DNA from: JAWXCE01 sp033764775
Lineage (GTDB): Bacteria; Pseudomonadota; Alphaproteobacteria; Rhizobiales; Rhodomicrobiaceae
Direction of reading: 5' to 3'
DNA length: 64,000 bases
Assembly (NCBI GenBank): GCA_033764775.1
Contig: JANRIQ010000002.1
Location: 232,450-296,449 of the forward strand
In this document: in pieces, positions 7,679-15,182 of the stretch
Numbering within the stretch: position 1 is the first letter of the stretch
Layout of the letters: the number at the start of each line of letters is the position of its first letter
Position numbers and translations under genes: made by a program
The notes under the pieces: generated by a model
What the model was told of the DNA's origin: nothing
Databases searched by the model: none
The model's input: the letters and a program-made list of their open reading frames with translations, nothing else

Positions 7679-7990
7679 TCAGGCTTGCGCAACAGTCAGT
7701 TTTAATCCGTTCAGGCTTTCGTCCCAGATGATCTGGCAGGCGAGGCGGGAGGCGTCATGCAGGATGGGCAGCGTGTCAAGCAAATCGGTTTCCTCGTCGC
7801 GCGCCGGATGCAGCCGGGACACCCATTCATCGTCGATCACGACATGACACGTGGCGCACGAGCAGGCGCCGCCGCATGTTCCCTCCACGCCGATCTTGTA
7901 ATCGCGCAGGATCTCCATCACGCGCCAGCCTTCAACGGCTTCAAGCTCGTGCGTGACGCCGGCTTTGTCGGTAACGATGATAACGCCCAT
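7679..7990 (-). CDS. 2Fe-2S ferredoxin (adrenodoxin/putidaredoxin type)
   Basis: A 103-residue ferredoxin. The iron-sulfur ligands follow the adrenodoxin pattern: CGGACSCATC gives C-x5-C-x2-C near residues 39-48, and a fourth Cys lies in ASRLACQI near residue 84. The surrounding GVEGTCGG and CHVVIDDEW are typical of ISC-type or redox-partner ferredoxins. As first gene of the cysI operon it is a plausible electron donor to the sulfite reductase, though a general role cannot be excluded. GGAG lies 11 bases before the ATG. It is divergent from the XRE-cupin regulator, with a palindromic candidate operator between them. Confidence 0.9.
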   Translation of the reverse strand: MGVIIVTDKAGVTHELEAVEGWRVMEILRDYKIGVEGTCGGACSCATCHVVIDDEWVSRLHPARDEETDLLDTLPILHDASRLACQIIWDESLNGLKLTVAQA

Positions 7991-8069
7991 ACGTGGAAAC
8001 TCTCCGCAAGCCTGTTCGCCGCGTCAGAATCGGATTGCCACGCCGCCGCAAAATGCGTAATAGAAACGG

Positions 8070-8087
8070 CGTTCGTTTTATAGAACG
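8070..8087. promoter_or_regulatory. Inverted repeat between the ferredoxin operon and the XRE-cupin regulator
   Basis: CGTTC at 8070-8074 is mirrored by GAACG at 8083-8087 across an AT-rich 8-base spacer, and a second nested half-site pair (CGTT 8074-8077 with AACG 8084-8087) overlaps it. It sits midway in the 124-bp divergent promoter region. It is a candidate binding site for the adjacent HTH regulator, which could control itself and the sulfite-reductase operon. This is an inference from position and symmetry only. Confidence 0.4.
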
Positions 8088-8114
8088 AGCGGAATGTGAT
8101 GATCGGGCGGTGAA

Positions 8115-8747
8115 ATGTCAATAAAAAAACAGGCGAGCGGCGAGGAGCCGTTGGAAGTCACCGAGAAGCTCGGCAAAACCATCAAGCGTCTGCGTAACGC
8201 CTACAATTACTCGCTGGGCGACCTGTCCGAGCAATCCGGCGTGGCCAAATCAATCATCTCGCAGATCGAGAAAAACGAGACCAACCCGACCATATCGACG
8301 CTGTTCAAGCTGTCGCGCGCGCTGAACGCGCCCATCGAGGATATGCTGAAGGGCGGAGATGATCCCGCGCTCATCGATCGCCTGACGACCTCGGCGACGC
8401 CGCTGCTCGTCAGCGACGACGGCAAGTGCCGGTTGCGCATCGTCGGCTGGGTCAAGGTGATCGAACTTGTGCAGACCTACTATTTCGAGGCGGACGCCGG
8501 AGGTTTGCTGGAAAGCGATCCGCACCCCGCCGGCTCGATCGAGAACCTGACCATGATGGCGGGCCAGGTTGAGGTCGCCATCGGCGATGAGCGGTTCGCG
8601 CTCTCGGCTGGCGAAACCGCGCGCTACCGCGCCGACAGGCCGCACCGCATCGCCAATATCGGCGCCGGCAAGGCCTCGGCCATCATGGTCAATCTGCTGG
8701 GGCCGGTGGCTGCGGCCGGCTTGTCGCTGCGGCCCGCCGGAGACTAA
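8115..8747 (+). CDS. XRE-family transcriptional regulator with C-terminal cupin domain
   Basis: A 210-residue regulator. Residues about 18-72 form the lambda-repressor-like HTH (KRLRNAYNYSLGDLSEQSG, then AKSIISQIEKNETNPTISTL). The C-terminal half is a cupin-2 beta-barrel with SDPHPAGSIENLTMM-like spacing, GQVEVAIGDERFALSAGETARY and ADRPHRIANIG. Such HTH-cupin proteins sense small ligands. It is divergent from the ferredoxin-cysI operon, so regulation of sulfur assimilation is plausible. Ligand and targets are unknown. GGTGA lies immediately upstream of the start. Confidence 0.88.
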   Translation: MSIKKQASGEEPLEVTEKLGKTIKRLRNAYNYSLGDLSEQSGVAKSIISQIEKNETNPTISTLFKLSRALNAPIEDMLKGGDDPALIDRLTTSATPLLVSDDGKCRLRIVGWVKVIELVQTYYFEADAGGLLESDPHPAGSIENLTMMAGQVEVAIGDERFALSAGETARYRADRPHRIANIGAGKASAIMVNLLGPVAAAGLSLRPAGD

Positions 8748-8809
8748 CGCCGTATTGCGCCTCGGCCCCTGCGCTTTACATACGCAGCAGCGACCAACAG
8801 GAGGCGTTC

Positions 8810-9232
8810 ATGAAAATCCTCTACACGACGAAAGCGACCGCGACCGGCGGCCGCACCGGCCACGGCCGGACGGAAGACGGCGTGCTCGACGTGCAGCTCA
8901 CCACGCCGAAAGAGCTGGGCGGCGACGGCGCGCGGGGCACAAACCCGGAGCAGCTTTTCGCGACAGGCTATTCCGCGTGTTTTCTCGGCGCGCTGAAATA
9001 TGTGGCGGGCAAGGAGAAGATCGCGCTGCCGCAGGATACGACCGTCACCGCGACGGTCGGGATCGGCCCGCGCGACGATGGCCAGGGCTTCGGCATCGAC
9101 GCAGCGCTCGCCATTCACGCGCCGGGCGTCGAGCGCACGATTGTCGAAGATCTCGTGCAGAAAGCTCACGTGGTCTGCCCGTACAGCCACGCGACCAAAG
9201 GCTCGCTCGACGTGCGCTTAAGCGTCGTGTGA
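8810..9232 (+). CDS. ohr: Organic hydroperoxide resistance protein (Ohr, OsmC family)
   Basis: A 140-residue thiol peroxidase that reduces organic hydroperoxides in the cytosol. Both family cysteines are visible: the peroxidatic Cys in FATGYSACFLGALKYVA and the resolving Cys in AHVVCPYSHATKGS. The N-terminus MKILYTTKATATGGRTGHG is characteristic of Ohr rather than OsmC. A strong AGGAGG lies just before the start. No OhrR-type MarR regulator is adjacent in this window. The 3' end overlaps the convergent yacG gene by 15 bp. Confidence 0.95.
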   Translation: MKILYTTKATATGGRTGHGRTEDGVLDVQLTTPKELGGDGARGTNPEQLFATGYSACFLGALKYVAGKEKIALPQDTTVTATVGIGPRDDGQGFGIDAALAIHAPGVERTIVEDLVQKAHVVCPYSHATKGSLDVRLSVV

Positions 9233-9427
9233 TTTTTCGCGGCGCTCCGCATCGCCGACGCCGTCCTCGTCATCCGCCGCCGACCCGGGGATGACGTAGG
9301 AGCCTGTCAGCCAACGCCCGAGGTCTATGTCGGCGCACCGTTTTGAGCAAAACGGCTTGTATTGGTCGGCGGGCGCGCGCTCCCGGCAGATGGGGCAGAG
9401 CTTGCGGCGCGGCGGCGCTTCATCCAT
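9218..9427 (-). CDS. yacG: DNA gyrase inhibitor / zinc-binding protein YacG
   Basis: A 69-residue small zinc protein. The four zinc ligands are in CPICRERAPADQYKPFCSKR plus a final C, giving C-x2-C and C-x3-C, followed by DLGRWLTGSYVIPG, the YacG signature. In E. coli the protein inhibits DNA gyrase. The start at 9427 follows the Maf stop by 5 bp. It lies downstream of infA and maf, a gene order frequent in alphaproteobacteria. Its 3' end overlaps ohr by 15 bp. Confidence 0.9.
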   Translation of the reverse strand: MDEAPPRRKLCPICRERAPADQYKPFCSKRCADIDLGRWLTGSYVIPGSAADDEDGVGDAERREKSHDA

Positions 9428-9432
9428 CCGCT

Positions 9433-10182
9433 TCAGCTCGCCTCTACCTCGGCGCGATTGAGCCAGTTGAAGTAAATCGGGAAGCCCTCGCCGGCGAGCA
9501 GATTGACGACCTCGATCAACGGCATTCCGACCACGTTGGTGTAAGACCCGATGATCTTCTCGACGAACGCCCCCGCGATGCCTTGGATGGCGTAGCCGCC
9601 CGCTTTGCCGCGCCATTCGCCGCTCGCCAGATAGCTGTCGATCTCCTCGCGGCTGAGGCGTTTGAAGCGCACGCGGGTCTCAACCGTGCGCATGCGGACG
9701 CCGCCAGCCGGGGTGATGAGGCACACCGCGGAATAGACGCGATGGGAGCGGCCCGACAGCGTCATTAGCGCGGCGGCGGCCTCGTTCAGATATTCAGGCT
9801 TGTCGAGAACCTTCTGGCCCACAGAGACGACGGTGTCGGCGGCGAGCACGAACGCCTCCGCGAGCTCGGGGTCGCGCTCCAGGCGCTCCCGCGCGGCGAT
9901 CGCCTTGGATTTGGCGAGGCGCTGGGCCAGCGCGCGAGGCCGTTCGCCCTTTTTTGGCGTTTCGTCGATGGAGGCGGGCCGCAGGGCTGTCGGCTCCACG
10001 CCGATCTGCTCCAGAAGGGCGAGCCGCCTCGGCGACGCGCTGGCGAGCACGAGGAGATGTTTCGCAATGGTCCGCCGAGCCGGCGCTGCCCGCTGGGGTT
10101 GCGCGGCCTCTCCGGCGGCGAACCCCGTCAGGCTCCTGACCCTATTTGAAACGATACGTGATGCGTCCTTTGGTGAGATCAT
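9433..10182 (-). CDS. maf: Maf family nucleoside triphosphate pyrophosphatase
   Basis: A 249-residue frame whose core is a Maf house-cleaning pyrophosphatase acting on non-canonical nucleotides. Motifs: LVLASASPRRLALLEQIG near the N-terminus of the domain, KSKAIAARE, VLAADTVVS with the catalytic Asp, and GYAIQGIAGAFVEKIIGSY with NVVGMPL near the C-terminus. The only ATG that keeps the whole domain is at 10182, inside the 3' end of infA, giving a 41-bp overlap and about 40 extra residues compared with relatives. A rare ATT start at the TIAKHLLVL segment is an alternative. It is followed by yacG. Confidence 0.92.
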   Translation of the reverse strand: MISPKDASRIVSNRVRSLTGFAAGEAAQPQRAAPARRTIAKHLLVLASASPRRLALLEQIGVEPTALRPASIDETPKKGERPRALAQRLAKSKAIAARERLERDPELAEAFVLAADTVVSVGQKVLDKPEYLNEAAAALMTLSGRSHRVYSAVCLITPAGGVRMRTVETRVRFKRLSREEIDSYLASGEWRGKAGGYAIQGIAGAFVEKIIGSYTNVVGMPLIEVVNLLAGEGFPIYFNWLNRAEVEAS

Positions 10183-10363
10183 AAGGGGTCATTTCCACCA
10201 GAACTTTGTCGCCCGCAAGCACCCTGATGCGGTTTTTGCGCATGCGTCCGGCCGTGTGCGCGATGATTTCGTGGCCAGTCGTTTCAAGTTTTACGCGGAA
10301 GGTCGCGTTCGGCAAAAGCTCGGTGATGAAACCGGGGAACTCAAGCAGTTCTTCTTTCGACAT
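10142..10363 (-). CDS. infA: Translation initiation factor IF-1
   Basis: A 73-residue OB-fold (S1-like) protein that binds the ribosomal A site during initiation. The sequence MSKEELLEFPGFITELLPNA, then GRMRKNRIRVLAGDKV and EMTPYDLTKGRITYRFK, is unmistakable. AAGGAG lies directly before the ATG. In many alphaproteobacteria the upstream neighbours are UPF0262 and a low-molecular-weight phosphatase; here those genes start about 2 kb away because an opposite-strand membrane hydrolase lies between. Maf overlaps its 3' end. Confidence 0.98.
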   Translation of the reverse strand: MSKEELLEFPGFITELLPNATFRVKLETTGHEIIAHTAGRMRKNRIRVLAGDKVLVEMTPYDLTKGRITYRFK

Positions 10364-10571
10364 GTCTCCTTGCCTTGTGTCAAATTCGCCTGGAGAGTGG
10401 ACGTGCGGCGCCGCAAAATCAAGCTCCGTCTCGCTCTGCGGCGTTCAAAATGCGGCGCCTCAACAACGCAGATGATTTTGTTTTTTCACATGAGCGGAGA
10501 CGCTCGCCACCGTAATTGAACCGCCATGTAAACTGCGTAAGAACGTCACAGTCGCACAGGGGGGTGGTTTC

Positions 10572-12401
10572 ATGACCGATAAGCCGGATGCGGTGGTTCT
10601 CATTCACGGCGTTGGCGATCAGAAGCAGCGCGCGACGCTCTCGGCCTTTCTCGGCGCGGTCGCGGAACCGGAGGCGAAGATCCGGCAGGTGCTGCACGAG
10701 GCGCCGGTGAGCAGCGACGGCCCGCGGTTCACCTATCTAACCGATCGCCGCAAGATCGACGGGCGCGACACCGTCGTGGCCGAGATGCACTGGTCGGACA
10801 TGTCGCCGCTGAGAACAGGGACAGGCGCGACGATCCTCAACTTTTTCCAGCTTATCGCCGACGCGCCCGACATTTTGTACGCCGCTCTCGCGCCGCGAAA
10901 CGAGAACGGCCAATGGCGCGACCATCCGGCGCTGCGGCTGTGGCGGTCGATCTTCGCCCTCGCATTCTGGGTGATTTACTATCCCATCATCGCGTTCAAC
11001 ATCGCTTACGCGGTGCTTATCCTCGGCTACGGCGTGACCAATTTCAACGAACCGAAAACCGCGTTGGTAAGCCAGGCGCTCGACACCATTCTCTATGCGA
11101 GCGCCGCCGCGATCGCGCCGCTTGTGGCGATCATGTACGTTACCGGCAGCCGCTATGTGCGCGTGCTGATCGGCATGGTGCTGCTGTTCCTGGCCGTCAT
11201 CGCCGCGCTCAGCTACGCCTACGAAAACTCGACCGGCTCGCTCACATTCCAGCAGGCGTCGGATGCGCTCAATCTCGTCCTCAGCGTTCTCTGGCTCGCG
11301 CCGGTGTTGGCCAGCGCCGCGTTCCTCGTGTCGCTGCCGCTGATGTTTCTGATGTTCCCCAAGCGCCGACAGAGCTTTCTCCTCGCCTTTGTGACGAGCT
11401 ATCTCATCGTGCGGTTCTGGCTGCTGTTCCTGAGCGCGCTGTGGCTGCTGTTCCTGAGCAACGTGCTCGCCTCGGAAGTGTTCAGAGAACAAGTCCAGCA
11501 GACCGCCGATTCGCTCGAACGGCTTAGCCTCGTGCTGCTCGACGTTGCGGTGATCGCCGCCGCCTTCATCATCGCGTTCGCCCACAACCGGCTGAAAGCG
11601 CGCGCGCGAACCGAAATGGGCGCCGAAGTGAGGTACACCCGGCTCATCATCCCGCCGACAACCGCCATCGCGGCGGCGCTTCTCTCGTTCGTCTGGCTGG
11701 CGTCGATCCACTATTGCAACTGCATCGGCGCCTGCCCCAAGGCGCCGTGCTCATGGATGACCGACTCGACCAAGTGGATTTTGCTGAACGTCTCGCTCGT
11801 CATCGTCGTCGGCGCGGCGCTCCTGCAAGTGCTGGAGGGCGGCTTCGACATCGCCGGCGACATCGTCACATACTTCCGCACCGACATCGGGCATCGCCGC
11901 CCGAACCCGGTCTCGGCGGTCGCTTCCGCGTTCAGCCTACGCGCGCAGCAGTTCTCCACATTCAGCCACACCCTGACGGCGCGGCTCAAGGCGATCGTCG
12001 AAGACCTGGAAGCTTATTGCGGGCCGTTCCGGCAAATCAGTTTCATCACGCATAGCCTTGGCACCATGGTCGCCATCGAGGCCATTCGCGACCTGCGGCT
12101 GCAGGGGTCGACGCGCTACAATCTCGTCACCATGGGATCGCCCTACAAAAACATCTTCCAGCACTATTTTCCGCATCTTTTCGCTCCGCTCGCATCCGCC
12201 GATTTCCCGCAAGGACTGCGATGGCTGAATGTCTACCGGGTGAACGATTATGTGGGCACGGAGATTACGACGGAGGATCGCTTCATCGAGGAGCGCGCCA
12301 CGGCGGAGCGCAAAGGACACCTCGGCTATTTCACCGACCCCGACGCCGTCGCGGCCTACCGCCCTTGGCTGCAAGCGGAGAACGCCGCGACGCCTGCTTA
12401 A
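10572..12401 (+). CDS. Membrane-embedded alpha/beta-hydrolase with split active site
   Basis: A 609-residue protein. The N-terminus has VVLIHGVGDQ (residues 8-17), the strand and oxyanion-hole region of an alpha/beta-hydrolase. Residues about 125-425 contain roughly eight hydrophobic spans, for example SIFALAFWVIYYPIIAF and VRVLIGMVLLFLAVIAAL. The C-terminal soluble part carries the nucleophile motif FITHSLGTMVAIEA (Ser495), then D559 in YRVNDYVG and H583 in RKGHLGYF, a plausible triad. The substrate is unknown; a lipid or ester hydrolase or a thioesterase would fit. It lies opposite to and inside the usual infA cluster, and its stop overlaps the phosphatase stop by 4 bp. Confidence 0.7.
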   Translation: MTDKPDAVVLIHGVGDQKQRATLSAFLGAVAEPEAKIRQVLHEAPVSSDGPRFTYLTDRRKIDGRDTVVAEMHWSDMSPLRTGTGATILNFFQLIADAPDILYAALAPRNENGQWRDHPALRLWRSIFALAFWVIYYPIIAFNIAYAVLILGYGVTNFNEPKTALVSQALDTILYASAAAIAPLVAIMYVTGSRYVRVLIGMVLLFLAVIAALSYAYENSTGSLTFQQASDALNLVLSVLWLAPVLASAAFLVSLPLMFLMFPKRRQSFLLAFVTSYLIVRFWLLFLSALWLLFLSNVLASEVFREQVQQTADSLERLSLVLLDVAVIAAAFIIAFAHNRLKARARTEMGAEVRYTRLIIPPTTAIAAALLSFVWLASIHYCNCIGACPKAPCSWMTDSTKWILLNVSLVIVVGAALLQVLEGGFDIAGDIVTYFRTDIGHRRPNPVSAVASAFSLRAQQFSTFSHTLTARLKAIVEDLEAYCGPFRQISFITHSLGTMVAIEAIRDLRLQGSTRYNLVTMGSPYKNIFQHYFPHLFAPLASADFPQGLRWLNVYRVNDYVGTEITTEDRFIEERATAERKGHLGYFTDPDAVAAYRPWLQAENAATPA

Positions 12402-12832
12402 ACCTTGGGCGCGGCCTGGAACGGGAAGCGCGCCTTGATGCGCGAAGCCAGGCTGTCGCGCACGGCGCGGTAGGCGTCGAGAATTTGTTCGCGGCTGCCC
12501 ATCGTCGCGCTGGGGTCTATGGTCGGCCAATACTCCACATCGACCGCCATAGTGCGCGTCATCTCCAGCGCCTTGTGATGGGCTTCGGGCGCCAGCGTCA
12601 CCACCACGTCGAACGAGGTGTCGTTCAGGTCGTCGATGGAGTGCGGCCGGTGCCCGGATATGTCGATGCCGATCTCGTCCATAACGGCGGCGGCGAAATG
12701 GTCGGGCTCGCCTGGCCGCACGCCCGCTGACTCCACGTACACGCGCCGGCCAGCCAGGTGCTTGAACAGCGCTGCCGCCATCGGCGAGCGCACGGCGTTC
12801 ATGTTGCAGGCGAACAGGACGGCGCCCGGCAT
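12398..12832 (-). CDS. Low-molecular-weight protein tyrosine phosphatase family protein
   Basis: A 144-residue protein. The phosphatase P-loop C-x5-R-S is present as VLFACNMNAVRSPMAAAL near the N-terminus, and the general-acid region appears as EYWPTIDPSATMG. Members act as tyrosine phosphatases or ArsC-like arsenate reductases; the lack of extra conserved cysteines makes a phosphatase more likely, but this is not certain. The ATG at 12832 gives a family-typical N-terminus; a TTG at 12859, 4 bp after the UPF0262 stop, is an alternative. It is co-transcribed with UPF0262, the usual neighbour in alphaproteobacteria. Confidence 0.85.
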   Translation of the reverse strand: MPGAVLFACNMNAVRSPMAAALFKHLAGRRVYVESAGVRPGEPDHFAAAVMDEIGIDISGHRPHSIDDLNDTSFDVVVTLAPEAHHKALEMTRTMAVDVEYWPTIDPSATMGSREQILDAYRAVRDSLASRIKARFPFQAAPKV

Positions 12833-12863
12833 CGCATCCCGATCGGCGTCCGCGCCCAACCGC

Positions 12864-13349
12864 TCAGCCCTTCCAATGCAGCGCGCACAGCAGCGTGAAT
12901 AGGCGCCGCGCCGTGTTGAAGTCGGTCTTGATCTTGCCTTGCAAACGCTCCGTCAGCAGCTTGGCGCCCTCGTCGTGAAGCCCGCGCCGGCCCATGTCGA
13001 TGGCCTCGATGCGGCTGGGCGGTTCGGTCTTGATGGCCTGAAAGTAGCTTTCGCAGACCATGAAATAATCCTTCACGATGCGGCGGAACGGCGACAGCGA
13101 CAGGATATGGGTGACGAGCGGCGCGCCCGCCTCGTCCGAAACCTGAAGCGCCAGCCGTTGCTCGGCGATGGAGAGCGCCAGCCGATACGGCCCCGGCGGT
13201 CCGCCCTCAAGCTCGAACATGTTGGCGTCCAAAATGTCGAGAACCGCCACGGCGCGTTCCTGCTCCACCTCCGGCGCGGCGCGGCCGATCGACGCCTCGT
13301 CCAGCGTGACCTCGATGAGGCGGGAACCTGGTTGGGCCGTTGCATCCAT
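12864..13349 (-). CDS. UPF0262 family protein
   Basis: A 161-residue conserved alphaproteobacterial protein of unknown function. Family features include LIEVTLDEASIGRAAPEVE at the N-terminus, DILDANMFELEG, LSLSPFRRIVKDYFMVCESY and the C-terminal RLFTLLCALHWKG. The gene normally sits between hisD and a low-molecular-weight phosphatase; the phosphatase is present directly downstream, whereas hisD is not seen on the upstream side here. Confidence 0.9.
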   Translation of the reverse strand: MDATAQPGSRLIEVTLDEASIGRAAPEVEQERAVAVLDILDANMFELEGGPPGPYRLALSIAEQRLALQVSDEAGAPLVTHILSLSPFRRIVKDYFMVCESYFQAIKTEPPSRIEAIDMGRRGLHDEGAKLLTERLQGKIKTDFNTARRLFTLLCALHWKG

Positions 13350-13450
13350 GGACAGCGATCCTTACGCGGAACGAAATTTTAATCGGCGTGGTTTATGCCT
13401 AGCCGCGGGGCCGAGCCGGCCTTGCGCATCCTCAAAACCGGAGTCTTACT

Positions 13451-13642
13451 ATGCGTTCGCGCGCGTTCATAGCGGCTGCTTTGATGCTCTGGCTGGCGGC
13501 GGAGAGCCGGTTCAGCCTCGCCTTTTTCCGCGCGAATGTGGAGAGCAGCTTTGCGGGCGCGCTCGCCGGACTGGACAGAGCGATCGGGTACGCGCCGGAG
13601 CAGCAACCTCAACTCGCCTTGAGCGAAAGCGCCGAGCGCTGA
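13451..13642 (+). CDS. Small putative secreted or membrane-anchored protein
   Basis: A 63-residue frame in the gap between two minus-strand genes. A clear GGAG lies 7 bases before the ATG. The N-terminus MRSRAFIAAALMLWLAAES looks like a signal peptide or single membrane anchor, followed by a short polar tail ending LALSESAER. No family recognised. It may be a real small gene or a chance frame in GC-rich DNA; the ribosome-binding site and hydrophobic start favour the former. The 3' end lies 3 bp from the convergent RNase T2 gene. Confidence 0.45.
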   Translation: MRSRAFIAAALMLWLAAESRFSLAFFRANVESSFAGALAGLDRAIGYAPEQQPQLALSESAER

Positions 13643-13645
13643 CCT

Positions 13646-14356
13646 CTACAAGCCTGGCGGCGTCCACCGGACAGGCGGCATCAGCAGCCTGTCGCTGCGG
13701 CACAGGCGCGCCTGGTCTTCGTTGCCGCCGCATTTGGCGGGTTTGCGGTCGCGGCTGAAGCACACGCGCACCTCATCCACAAGACCGTTCTTGCACGACA
13801 CCGCGAGCATGTCGGCGGTGAGTTGCGGATTGGCGTCGAGGAACGCTTTCTCCACGTCGTCGGGCGTGGTCGTCACCTGGGCGTTGGGGCGTTTGAAGGC
13901 GTCGGGGATGCGGATGCTCTCATACAGCGCGCGCGCCGTGCCGAAATAGCGCTCCGGATCCATGCCCGAGCAGGAGCCGTGCTTTCGGTATTGATGGATG
14001 ATAAGGCCCTTGCCCGGCATGATGTCCATCATGTCGCGGATGACCTCGTTGGACACCCATTCGCGCTTTTTCGTCCAGCAATACTCCGGCCAACGGCGCC
14101 ACCACTGCGGCCACAGCCCGTGGAGGATGAAGGCGTGCGGGCGCTCGCCGCCGCATTGCGCGTCGTCCCGGTCGCGCCGGCCGCCGTTCAATTGGCAGTG
14201 GGTCGGCGACCAACTCATGGCGAGCACGTAATAATCGAAATCCCCCGCCTCGGGGCGGTCACGGCCTTGCGCCTGAACCGAAGCTGCGCCACAGGTCACG
14301 ACGGCCACAATGAAAAGCAGGCGCCTTAACTGCAATAATCCGATGCGATACAGCAT
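13646..14356 (-). CDS. Ribonuclease T2 family protein with altered catalytic motif
   Basis: A 236-residue secreted protein. The N-terminus has a signal peptide (hydrophobic LLFIVAVVTCGAASVQAQ). Conserved active-site region CAS I is FILHGLWPQ (His79). CAS II is HQYRKHGSC (His121-Cys129), where the family consensus is HEWxKHGTC: the catalytic Glu position is Gln122 (codon CAA), while His126 is kept. Several cysteines suggest periplasmic disulfides. The enzyme family cleaves RNA non-specifically through 2',3'-cyclic phosphates. The Glu-to-Gln change may reduce or abolish activity. It lies 13 bp downstream of the DUF2066 gene. Confidence 0.88.
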   Translation of the reverse strand: MLYRIGLLQLRRLLFIVAVVTCGAASVQAQGRDRPEAGDFDYYVLAMSWSPTHCQLNGGRRDRDDAQCGGERPHAFILHGLWPQWWRRWPEYCWTKKREWVSNEVIRDMMDIMPGKGLIIHQYRKHGSCSGMDPERYFGTARALYESIRIPDAFKRPNAQVTTTPDDVEKAFLDANPQLTADMLAVSCKNGLVDEVRVCFSRDRKPAKCGGNEDQARLCRSDRLLMPPVRWTPPGL

Positions 14357-14369
14357 TCAAGCATCCTTT

Positions 14370-15167
14370 TTACCGGCCGACCCCATCCGCCGAAAGGTTC
14401 GAGTAAATCTTGGCGGCGCGTTCCACGGCGTCGCGCAACGCCGCCTCTGCGGTCACGCCGACGCTTTCCCACGTCTGCAGATCCTGGCCGATCCATAACA
14501 GAGTGAGAGCGGCGCTCCAATATCCGTCGCCCTCGGCGCGCAGCGACCCGAACAGAACGGCGTCCGCCCCCAGAGCCTTTGCAGCGGCGGCCAGAACGTC
14601 GATCTCCGAGGCGGAGACGCCTGGGGCGATGGCCGCTGCGGCTTGCCCGCTGGGGAGCAAGATCGGCACGCCGCGCTGATTGGCGGGAGACTGGAGCTTG
14701 CCGCGCAAGTCGGCGTGGCCGGGGCCAGTCGCGTCGAGGATGGCGCGGCCCTTCGGCTCGATCACTTCCATGAACACCGCCGTGAGCGGGCGCTTGGCGG
14801 GCCAAATGTTGAATCCGAACGCCTCGATGGCGGGGTCAAGCTTGTCCTTTTCGAAGACGAAGCGGCGCGTCGCGGGGGGCGGCGCGCCGGGAGGCGCGGC
14901 GTCTGGCCGGAGGCCGCCGCCGATGAACCCTTCGGCGGTGTCGAGAATGGGGCTGATGCGGCGAGACCCGGCAAGGCTGGCGTCGCCCGTGACGCGCACG
15001 ACGACCTCCTCCAGGCAGCGGCGCAGCATGGCGTTCTCCGTGTCGCCGGGCGTCGCGGCCGTCTCGCAGGCGTAAAGGTCAGGCCCAGCCTTGGCTAGCG
15101 GGCACGCGACAAACAGCCCGAGCAGGAAAACGCCGGACTGCGAGATCGATCGTATGAAGCCCCGCAT
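14370..15167 (-). CDS. DUF2066 domain-containing exported protein
   Basis: A 265-residue protein with an N-terminal signal peptide (SGVFLLGLFVACPLAKAGPD). It fits the DUF2066 family, with NAMLRRCLEEVVVRVTGDAS near the start, the conserved aromatic and basic stretch RRFVFEKDKLDPAIEAFGF, and a C-terminal region DAVLFGSLRAEGDGYWSAAL. Function is unknown; a periplasmic location is expected. It is 15 bp downstream of the HerA-like ATPase gene and may share its transcript. Confidence 0.75.
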   Translation of the reverse strand: MRGFIRSISQSGVFLLGLFVACPLAKAGPDLYACETAATPGDTENAMLRRCLEEVVVRVTGDASLAGSRRISPILDTAEGFIGGGLRPDAAPPGAPPPATRRFVFEKDKLDPAIEAFGFNIWPAKRPLTAVFMEVIEPKGRAILDATGPGHADLRGKLQSPANQRGVPILLPSGQAAAAIAPGVSASEIDVLAAAAKALGADAVLFGSLRAEGDGYWSAALTLLWIGQDLQTWESVGVTAEAALRDAVERAAKIYSNLSADGVGR

Positions 15168-15182
15168 CTCCCGACCCCGCCG

